DNA from: Caulobacteraceae bacterium
GTDB taxonomy: Bacteria > Pseudomonadota > Alphaproteobacteria > Caulobacterales > Caulobacteraceae
Direction of reading: 5' to 3'
Length of the DNA: 11,582 nucleotides
Assembly: GCA_947452665.1 (NCBI GenBank)
Contig: CANGEH010000039.1
Span: 1 to 11,582, forward strand
Of the stretch, positions 6,438 through 11,582 are shown piece after piece (the first letter of the stretch is position 1; each line of letters starts with the position of its first letter). The translations under genes were made by a program, and so were the position numbers. The notes beneath the pieces are model-generated. The model ran no database searches and was not told where the DNA came from. It saw only the letters and a program-made list of their open reading frames with translations.

Positions 6438-7523
6438 CTAGATCAGTTCAACATCGACATGATGGCGGGCCTTAACCAGATCATAGCGCGCCGGAATAGC
6501 CAGGGGCGGCATGTCAATCATGCGCTGCACGGCTAGCCGCGCCCGCGCCGCGACATCGGCCTCAACCTTGATCTCATAGCGGTCATGCAACAGGGCCTCG
6601 TAGATATTCTCGAGGCTGATGCGCTTCATGTGCGGGCACAGATTGCACGGGCGGATGAATTCGGTTTCGGGCGCGTCGCAGGCGACATTATCGGCCATGG
6701 AGCATTCGGTGATCAGCACGACCTGCTTGGGCTTGCGCAGCATGACAAAGTCGGACATGGCCGCGGTCGATCCAGCAAAGTCGGAGACTTCCAACACTTC
6801 AGCGGGACATTCCGGATGGGCCAGAATCTGCGCCTCGGGATAGGCGGCCTTCAGTTCGAGAATATCCTCGGCGGTAAAGCGCTCATGCACTTCGCAGCGG
6901 CCCTGCCAGGCAATGATCTTGATATCGGTCTGGCGGGCGACATTGCGGGCCAGAAACTCATCGGGGATCAGGATGACCCGGTCCACGCCCCATTCGCGCG
7001 CAGCATGCTCTACCACCTGGACCGCATTGGCCGAGGTGCAGCAGATATCCGTTTCGGCCTTCACATCGGCGGTCGTATTGACATAGGTGATCACTGGAAT
7101 GCCCGGATAGCGCTGCTTGATCAAGCGCACATCTGCGCCCGTAATCGAGGAAGCAAGCGAACAACCCGCCAATAGGTCTGGGATCAGGACGGTCTTTTCG
7201 GGGGCGAGGATCTTGGAGGTTTCGGCCATGAAGTGCACGCCCGCCTGAACAATGATCTTGGCATTACAGCGCGCAGCTTCGCGGGCAAGGCCTAGGCTGT
7301 CGCCGACAAAATCACCCACCCCGTGAAAGATTTCCGGCGTCATATAATTATGCGCCAAGATCACGGCATTCTTCTCAGCCTTGAGCTGATTGATCGCCGC
7401 GATCAGGGGTGCCTGAAGACGCCATTCCAGCGGCGTTACCCGCGCCTTGACCTTTTCCCAAAGGGGACGCGTTTGCGCCTCGACCTCGGGGGTATATTCA
7501 AAACTGGCAAATCCATCAGCCAT
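6438..7523 (-). CDS. nadA: Quinolinate synthase NadA
   Basis: A 361-residue NadA (E. coli-like length), a [4Fe-4S] enzyme that condenses iminoaspartate with dihydroxyacetone phosphate to give quinolinate. Features: ILAHNYMTPEI (55-65), GDSLGLAREA (74-83), FMAETSKIL (98-106), Cys121 in AGCSLA, Cys161-Cys162 in DICCTSANA, GRCEVHERF (208-216), HPECP (236-240), and the C-terminal PCNLCPHM with Cys293 and Cys296. Cys121, one of Cys161/162, and one of Cys293/296 should bind the cluster by comparison with known NadA. The frame continues upstream to 7829, but the ATG at 7523 is chosen: it has GGAG 8 nt upstream, and the longer version would read through the promoter and operators. First gene of nadABC. 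Confidence 0.96.
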   Translation of the reverse strand: MADGFASFEYTPEVEAQTRPLWEKVKARVTPLEWRLQAPLIAAINQLKAEKNAVILAHNYMTPEIFHGVGDFVGDSLGLAREAARCNAKIIVQAGVHFMAETSKILAPEKTVLIPDLLAGCSLASSITGADVRLIKQRYPGIPVITYVNTTADVKAETDICCTSANAVQVVEHAAREWGVDRVILIPDEFLARNVARQTDIKIIAWQGRCEVHERFTAEDILELKAAYPEAQILAHPECPAEVLEVSDFAGSTAAMSDFVMLRKPKQVVLITECSMADNVACDAPETEFIRPCNLCPHMKRISLENIYEALLHDRYEIKVEADVAARARLAVQRMIDMPPLAIPARYDLVKARHHVDVELI

Positions 7524-7550
7524 GGTCGGTCTCCATTCCCGGATAGGCTT

Positions 7551-7567
7551 ATGCTCAAAATGAGCAT
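7551..7567 (-). promoter_or_regulatory. nadA operator site 1 (overlaps the transcription start)
   Basis: ATGCTCA-AAA-TGAGCAT is a perfect inverted repeat with 7-bp arms. It shares two bases with the TATAAT -10 box of nadA, and its centre (7559) is about where transcription should begin. That position is typical of a repressor site. Together with site 2 it forms a paired operator. In alphaproteobacteria nad genes are predicted to be under regulators such as NadQ or NrtR; I cannot confirm from memory that this motif belongs to either. Confidence 0.7.
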
Positions 7568-7571
7568 TATA
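7566..7571 (-). promoter_or_regulatory. nadABC promoter -10 box
   Basis: The minus strand reads TATAAT here, a perfect -10, 42 nt before the nadA ATG (7523). No good -35 is seen at 16-18 nt spacing (the region reads CGGTCG), so the promoter may be weak or activator-helped. Its overlap with operator site 1 supports regulated transcription. Confidence 0.55.
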
Positions 7572-7619
7572 AGGCCCCGAAAAAGCGCCGACCGCGAAAT
7601 GCTGCCGACGAAACCCCTT

Positions 7620-7636
7620 TTGCTTGTTTTGAGCAT
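7620..7636 (-). promoter_or_regulatory. nadA operator site 2 (upstream, degenerate)
   Basis: TTGCTTG-TTT-TGAGCAT repeats the site 1 pattern with one perfect arm and one arm matching in its TGCT core. On the minus strand it reads TTATGCTCAAAA, exactly the 12 bases at 7549-7560 of site 1 on the plus strand, so the strong arms face opposite ways. Centre-to-centre distance is 69 bp, compatible with DNA looping or cooperative binding. It lies upstream of the nadA core promoter and about 160 bp before the dps start. Confidence 0.6.
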
Positions 7637-7761
7637 AAGTGGTGAAATTGTCATAAACCTGTCTTAGGCAGCGTGAAAGGGTTTTTTTCAATCGCCGGGT
7701 CACGATTGTTTGAAAACATTGCGCGCCGTTCGGATTGGGGCCTTGGTCTAGGGCGCGATCG

Positions 7762-7780
7762 TCACCACCTAATGCGGTGA
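7762..7780 (+). promoter_or_regulatory. Leader stem-loop next to the dps ribosome binding site
   Basis: TCACC (7762-7766) can pair with GGTGA (7776-7780) across a 9-nt loop, 4 nt before the AAGGAG Shine-Dalgarno (7785-7790) of dps. Further upstream, TGTTT-GA-AAACA (7707-7718) is a short palindrome that could bind a regulator. I do not recognise a clear OxyR, Fur or Irr consensus. A convincing dps promoter was not found by eye. Confidence 0.3.
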
Positions 7781-7797
7781 GCCCAAGGAGCCCGACC

Positions 7798-8289
7798 ATG
7801 TCATCATCCCTGTCCACCATACCTGGCAAGAGCCTAACGGCTACCAGTCGCGCCGAAATCGCGGCGGGCTTAAAAGCCCTATTGGCTGATACCTATTCCC
7901 TCTATCTGAAAACCCACGGCTATCATTGGAATGTGCGCGGGCCCAATTTTGCGTCGCTGCATGTCTTGTTTAGCGATCAGTATAACGAGATGTGGCTGGC
8001 GATTGATACCCTAGCCGAGCGGATCCGCGCGCTTGGCGATATTGCACCCCAGGGCTATGGCGCGTTCGGCAATTTGACCGCTATTCGAGATGGTGACGGC
8101 GAAAAAGACTGGGAGGCTATGGTGGCCGAGCTTAAGGCCGATCAGGACATTGTGATCGCCACCGCCCGTGCGGCGTTTCCGGCGGCTGAAGCGGCGCATG
8201 ATCAGGCAACCATGGACCTGATCACCCAGCGATTGGATGCGCACGAAAAGCATGCCTGGATGCTGCGCGCCACGCTTGGCGAGCGATAA
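7798..8289 (+). CDS. dps: Dps family DNA starvation/stationary-phase protection protein
   Basis: A 163-residue Dps, a ferritin-like dodecamer that oxidises Fe(II) with hydrogen peroxide, stores the iron inside its shell and protects DNA under stress. The four-helix bundle carries the inter-subunit ferroxidase ligands: His43 in YHWNVRGP, His55 in SLHVLF, and Asp70 and Glu74 in IDTLAERIR. The C-terminal half (Glu-Lys and Ala-rich helices, HEKHAWMLRATL) is typical. The N-terminal tail is short with few Lys/Arg, so DNA binding by the tail may be weak. The ATG at 7798 has a strong AAGGAG with 7-nt spacing; the open frame upstream of it (to 7735) is not needed. It diverges from nadA and converges on the ELM1-family gene with 6 nt between stops. 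Confidence 0.95.
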   Translation: MSSSLSTIPGKSLTATSRAEIAAGLKALLADTYSLYLKTHGYHWNVRGPNFASLHVLFSDQYNEMWLAIDTLAERIRALGDIAPQGYGAFGNLTAIRDGDGEKDWEAMVAELKADQDIVIATARAAFPAAEAAHDQATMDLITQRLDAHEKHAWMLRATLGER

Positions 8290-8295
8290 GCGCTT

Positions 8296-9339
8296 TTAGG
8301 CTTTTGGGGCTGTCAGTCGCTCAAGAATAGCGGCGGCGGCCCTTTGGGTCTCGCGCACAGGCTCATAGGTCCAGCGCCGCAACATGCCGTCATAGGGCCG
8401 GGTTGCGCCTAGGCCTTCGAGCACAGAATGGAACAAACCAAATTTCAGGCTGCTGCCATCCATCTTCAAAATAAACACCGGCTTGCCGGTTGAGGCCGCT
8501 TCCGTGGCCATATTGGTGGAATCTTCAGTGACCAGAATATGGTCTGCCGCGCCCAGCAGCGCGAAATAGGGGTTTTCGCCGGTGCCGTTCCAGATCAGGC
8601 CGGGCAGGTGGCGCAGCCGCGCCGTCAATAGGGCGCGGGCCTTTTCCGGTGTGCGGCGCGAAAACGTCATTAACAGGCTGCCACCCTCGTGGCGGATAGC
8701 GTCCTCTATGGCATGGGCCATGGCCGAGGCGCGCTCGGGGCTCAGATCAAACGCCTTGGACCGACCACCAATCAGGACGGCCACCCGAGGATGGGGCAGG
8801 GTATCGATCTGGTCTGAAAACCGCGCCACCTCGCTGGCCAACTTTTCGGACGTCACCCGGTGCGGCGAGCCAATGATCGACAGCACATTATCGCCGCTCA
8901 ACCGATCATGCTTGGGCGGGACGACCAGATCAAAGCTGCTCAAGGGCATGCGCGGGTCTTGAATCTGGACGACAAAGGTCTTGCCGCCCGACCAAGCCCG
9001 CATCCGCACCGACAGGGGCAGGGTGGCCCGGCCCGCAGCAATCCAGACGTCGGGCCAAGGCGGGGTCATTTCGGACTCCGGCGTAACCCAACGGCGCGGC
9101 AATAGGTTTAAGACGGCGGGGAGGCGGCCAATATTGCCCTTCCAGCCGACGGTCTTGAGCACGATCTCGGCCTTGCGGCCCGCCGTCTCGCAGGCCCGCA
9201 CCAAGGCCTCGGCCAGACCCAGGGCCTGGGTCTGGATACCGGCGCGGCCGTCCGAAACGGCCCAAATTACCAAGGCTTGTTCAGAGGATAAGGGTGCGGC
9301 CTTTAGGGGTGACGCCGCTTGGGCGCTAGACCCACTCAA
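8296..9339 (-). CDS. Mitochondrial fission ELM1 family protein (DUF1022), glycosyltransferase-like
   Basis: A 347-residue member of the ELM1/DUF1022 family (PF06258). Bacterial members have a GT-B-like fold and are thought to act on nucleotide sugars or envelope glycans; plant ELM1 recruits a dynamin to mitochondria. The biochemical role here is unknown. Conserved blocks: SDGRAGIQTQALGLAEAL (29-46), GWKGNIGRLP (65-74), PDVWIAAGRAT (96-106), VQIQDPR (124-130), FDLVVPPKHD (136-145), IGSPHRVT (156-163), VLIGGRSKAF (188-197), TFSRRTP (225-231) and TEDSTNM.TEA (271-281). No signal peptide or membrane helix is visible. The start is TTG 9339, with GAGG 9 nt upstream, and it overlaps the end of greA by 14 nt; another in-frame TTG is at 9273. 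Probably translated by coupling to greA. Confidence 0.85.
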   Translation of the reverse strand: MSGSSAQAASPLKAAPLSSEQALVIWAVSDGRAGIQTQALGLAEALVRACETAGRKAEIVLKTVGWKGNIGRLPAVLNLLPRRWVTPESEMTPPWPDVWIAAGRATLPLSVRMRAWSGGKTFVVQIQDPRMPLSSFDLVVPPKHDRLSGDNVLSIIGSPHRVTSEKLASEVARFSDQIDTLPHPRVAVLIGGRSKAFDLSPERASAMAHAIEDAIRHEGGSLLMTFSRRTPEKARALLTARLRHLPGLIWNGTGENPYFALLGAADHILVTEDSTNMATEAASTGKPVFILKMDGSSLKFGLFHSVLEGLGATRPYDGMLRRWTYEPVRETQRAAAAILERLTAPKA

Positions 9340-9799
9340 CCTTCATCACCTCATAGGCCTTGACCCCGCCAGGCGTGATCACTTCGAGAATATCGCCAAC
9401 CTCTTTGCCGATCATGACCCGTGCCAGGGGCGCGGTGATCGAGATGCGGCCCATCTTCACATCGGCCTCATGCTCGCCAACAATCTGATAGCGCGACTCT
9501 TCGTCCGTATCTTCATCGATCAGGCTGACAGTCGCGCCAAACTTGACCTGCTTTCCCGACAGCTTGGATACGTCAATCACCTGGGCGCGGGCGATCTTGT
9601 CCTCGATCTCGGCAATCCGGCCTTCAATAAAGCCCTGACGCTCCTTGGCGGCATGGTATTCGGCGTTTTCGGACAGGTCCCCATGGCTACGCGCCTCAGA
9701 AATAGCCGCAATCACGCTGGGCCGTTCCTGGGTCTTCAAACGCTTCAATTCCGCGTCAAGGGCCTGGTAGCCCTCGGCGGTCATAGGCACTTTTTCCAT
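9326..9799 (-). CDS. greA: Transcription elongation factor GreA
   Basis: A 157-residue GreA of standard length. It enters the RNA polymerase secondary channel and stimulates cleavage of the 3' end of backtracked transcripts. Residues 1 to about 75 form the antiparallel coiled coil; its tip holds GDLSENAEY with the acidic pair Asp41 and Glu44 that supports cleavage. Residues about 80-157 form the FKBP-like domain (GRISITAPLARVMIGKEVGD, 117-136). The ATG at 9799 (MEKVPMTAEGY) is preferred over an in-frame TTG at 9826 because it gives the family's usual N terminus. The Shine-Dalgarno is weak. It has its own promoter after uvrD, and its stop lies inside the 5' end of the ELM1-family gene. Confidence 0.96.
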   Translation of the reverse strand: MEKVPMTAEGYQALDAELKRLKTQERPSVIAAISEARSHGDLSENAEYHAAKERQGFIEGRIAEIEDKIARAQVIDVSKLSGKQVKFGATVSLIDEDTDEESRYQIVGEHEADVKMGRISITAPLARVMIGKEVGDILEVITPGGVKAYEVMKVEWV

Positions 9800-9871
9800 A
9801 ATGGATTTTTGCTCAGATACGCCCAAGAGAATGGAAGGTTCCGACCGCGGGCCTTGTCGATCGGGGTAAAG

Positions 9872-9900
9872 CTTATAGTCCCAGAAGCGTCAAAACACAA
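9872..9900 (-). promoter_or_regulatory. greA: Sigma-70-type promoter of greA
   Basis: On the minus strand, TTGTGT (9895-9900) and TATAAG (9872-9877) are separated by exactly 17 nt (9878-9894). This predicts a start near 9865 and a leader of about 65 nt before the greA ATG. It falls in the 133-nt gap between uvrD and greA, so greA and the overlapping ELM1-family gene probably form their own transcription unit. Confidence 0.6.
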
Positions 9901-9932
9901 TATGCGGTAAGCAAGTCATTATGGGCGTTGCG

Positions 9933-11582
9933 TCAGCCCGCCTCAAGAAAACTGTCGATAACCTTTTTCTCGCCAGCCTTGTCAAAGCTTACGGTCAATT
10001 TATTGCCCTCGGCCAGCAGGACCTGACCATAGCCAAACTTTTGATGAAATACTCGCTCGCCCCGATTAAAGCGGCTGGCATTAGCCGAATCAGAACTGGC
10101 GACCAGTCGGCCCTGACCCTCGATCACTGGGCTGCGCATCTTGGCCGTCTGGGGGCGTTCGCGGCTGTTTTCCTGGGCGCGTTTCCAGCCGGGCGAGGTA
10201 TAGCCAGAGCCAAAGCTTGGGCTATCGTCCCAGCGACTGGTGGTCGGCTGCTGCATGCCCGGCCCGCCGCTATAATAGCCGGTCTCGCTCGAGGCCTCGA
10301 CATGGGCCAGCGGCAATTCATCAACAAAGCGGCTGGGCAATTGCGAGGTCCAGCGGCCATAGACCTGACGATTGGCAACAAACGAGACCCGGGCCTGCTC
10401 GCGCGCCCTTGTTATGCCGACATAGGCCAGGCGGCGTTCTTCCTCGAGACCCTTTTCGCCTTTTTCGTCCATCGAACGCTGCGACGGAAACACGCCTTCT
10501 TCCCAGCCGGGCAGGAAGACCAGCGGAAATTCCAATCCCTTGGCCCCGTGCAGAGTCATGATCTGGATGGCATCATCGCCCGCGCCCCGGTCCAGATCCA
10601 TGACCAGAGACACGTGTTCCAGATAAGATTGCAGGGTGTCAAAGGCGCTCATGGACTGGACAAGTTCTTTTAGATTATCCAACCTTGTCTGGCTTTGCGG
10701 GCCCTTATCGGCGCGCAGGGCGTCGGTATAGCCGCTTTCTTCGAGAATGGTCTCGAGCAGGCGCTGATGGTCGGCCCCGGCGCGCTCATCGCGCCAACGA
10801 TCCATGTCGCGGATAAAGGTTGAAAGCGCAGTGCGGGTGCGGGCGGGCAGCTCATCTGTGCTGATAATCTGGCGCGCCGCCGTCATGGCCGAGACCCCGG
10901 TCAGGCGGGCAATCTGCAAAAGCTTGGAGACGGACGTATCGCCAATCCCGCGCTTGGGCGTGTTCACAATCCGCTCAAAGGCTAGGTCATCGTCGGGTGA
11001 CTGGACCAGCCGCAGATAGGCATGGGCATCGCGGATTTCCGCGCGTTCGAAAAACCTTGGCCCGCCAATGACGGTATAGGGCAGGGACAAGAGCACGAAC
11101 CGCTCTTCAAAGGCCCGCATCTGGAATGAGGCGCGCACAAGAATGGCGCATTCCTTCAGCTTGCGACCCGAGCGGCGCCAGGCCTCTATGTCCTCGGCGA
11201 TCAGACGGCTTTCGGCCTCGCCGTCCCAGACCCCGCGCACTCGCACCTTTTCGCCGCCCTTTGCGTCGGTCCAAAGGGTCTTGCCCAGCCGGTCCTTATT
11301 GGCGCGGATCAGGCCGCTGGCGGCGGCGAGGATGTGTTCGGTTGAGCGGTAATTGCGCTCCAGCCGGATCACGGTCGCGCCGGGAAAATCGCGCTCAAAC
11401 CGCAGGATGTTATCCACCTCAGCGCCGCGCCAGCCATAGATGGACTGGTCATCATCGCCGACGCAGCAAACATTCTGCCGCGCCTGGGCCAGCAGCCTTA
11501 GCCACAAATATTGGGCCGTATTGGTGTCTTGATATTCGTCGACCAGGATATAGCGAAACCGGCCCTGATAATCGGCCAGCAC
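9933..11582 (-). CDS. uvrD: UvrD/PcrA-type DNA helicase II, 5' end beyond the window
   Basis: The last 549 residues of a superfamily 1A 3'-5' helicase used in nucleotide excision and mismatch repair and in removing proteins from DNA. Motif numbers count from the window edge: motif II VDEYQDT (14-20), motif III GDDDQSIYGWRG (42-53), motif IV RLERNYRS (73-80), GxPRFFER (174-180), motif V TLHGAKGLEF (343-352) with FLPGWEEGVFP (356-366), and motif VI EEERRLAYVGITRAR (380-394). A Gly/Ser/Pro-rich linker (about 430-500) precedes a Tudor-like C-terminal domain (GERVFHQKFGYGQVL, 508-522), as in PcrA/UvrD, where it contacts RNA polymerase. Walker A and motif Ia are missing only because the gene runs off the edge; the GTG at 11582 is not the real start. 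Confidence 0.96.
   Translation of the reverse strand: MLADYQGRFRYILVDEYQDTNTAQYLWLRLLAQARQNVCCVGDDDQSIYGWRGAEVDNILRFERDFPGATVIRLERNYRSTEHILAAASGLIRANKDRLGKTLWTDAKGGEKVRVRGVWDGEAESRLIAEDIEAWRRSGRKLKECAILVRASFQMRAFEERFVLLSLPYTVIGGPRFFERAEIRDAHAYLRLVQSPDDDLAFERIVNTPKRGIGDTSVSKLLQIARLTGVSAMTAARQIISTDELPARTRTALSTFIRDMDRWRDERAGADHQRLLETILEESGYTDALRADKGPQSQTRLDNLKELVQSMSAFDTLQSYLEHVSLVMDLDRGAGDDAIQIMTLHGAKGLEFPLVFLPGWEEGVFPSQRSMDEKGEKGLEEERRLAYVGITRAREQARVSFVANRQVYGRWTSQLPSRFVDELPLAHVEASSETGYYSGGPGMQQPTTSRWDDSPSFGSGYTSPGWKRAQENSRERPQTAKMRSPVIEGQGRLVASSDSANASRFNRGERVFHQKFGYGQVLLAEGNKLTVSFDKAGEKKVIDSFLEAG

Noticed and set aside
7735..7797. Upstream extension of Dps
   Set aside because: The ATG at 7798 has a strong AAGGAG at ideal spacing, and the extension has low-complexity composition without family support.
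6438..7829. 463-residue version of NadA starting at 7829
   Set aside because: The extra 102 residues do not look like NadA, cross the operator/promoter region and overlap the dps start; the ATG at 7523 has a GGAG ribosome site and gives normal length.
183..9313. A shared 15-mer, CCTTTAGGGGTGACG, in the porin terminator and at the 5' end of the ELM1-family gene
   Set aside because: One 15-base match in a window of this size is near chance level, and the flanks do not extend the similarity.
8981..9910. 309-residue plus-strand open frame opposite greA and the ELM1-family gene
   Set aside because: It is antisense to two clearly conserved genes and has no domain features; long shadow frames are expected at this GC content.

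Overview
The window looks like ordinary chromosome from a moderately GC-rich alphaproteobacterium. The clues are an ELM1-family (DUF1022) gene beside greA, a complete nadA-nadB-nadC operon, a TorF-type putative porin, unimodular QueF, and a UvrD/PcrA helicase with a divergent Gly/Ser-rich linker. A Caulobacterales-like host is plausible, but the sequence alone does not settle the order. There is no insertion sequence, integrase, CRISPR array or phage structural gene.

Layout. 57-141 is a tRNA-Leu(UAA), followed on the minus strand by a TorF-family outer-membrane protein (224-961) with its own terminator. A gene-free stretch (962-1470) is AT-rich in the middle and full of palindromes. It leads to a small plus-strand protein made of tandem 'HREDGPA' repeats (1471-1782). 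Next come a minus-strand short-chain dehydrogenase (1836-2639) divergent from plus-strand queF (2739-3194), and a minus-strand DOPA-type extradiol dioxygenase (3201-3971). Upstream of that lies the minus-strand nadA-nadB-nadC operon (7523 down to 4057). dps (7798-8289) diverges from nadA. The right end is a minus-strand series: the 3' two-thirds of uvrD (9933-11582, cut by the window edge), greA (9326-9799), and an ELM1-family glycosyltransferase-like gene (8296-9339) whose TTG start overlaps greA.

How the genes work together. NadB oxidises L-aspartate to iminoaspartate, NadA condenses it with dihydroxyacetone phosphate to quinolinate, and NadC makes nicotinate mononucleotide. The three form one tight transcription unit (6-nt gap, then a TGATG stop/start overlap). 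The clearest regulatory signal in the window is in front of it: two related inverted repeats (consensus ATGCTCA-N3-TGAGCAT) 69 bp apart, one overlapping a perfect TATAAT -10 box and the predicted start point of nadA. This looks like a two-site repressor operator for de novo NAD synthesis.

I do not see a clear new multi-gene system. The best candidates for follow-up are the nadA double operator, the orphan HREDGPA-repeat protein with its structured upstream region, and the greA/ELM1 coupling. Most other genes are recognisable housekeeping functions. All repeat, spacing and count statements were made by eye.
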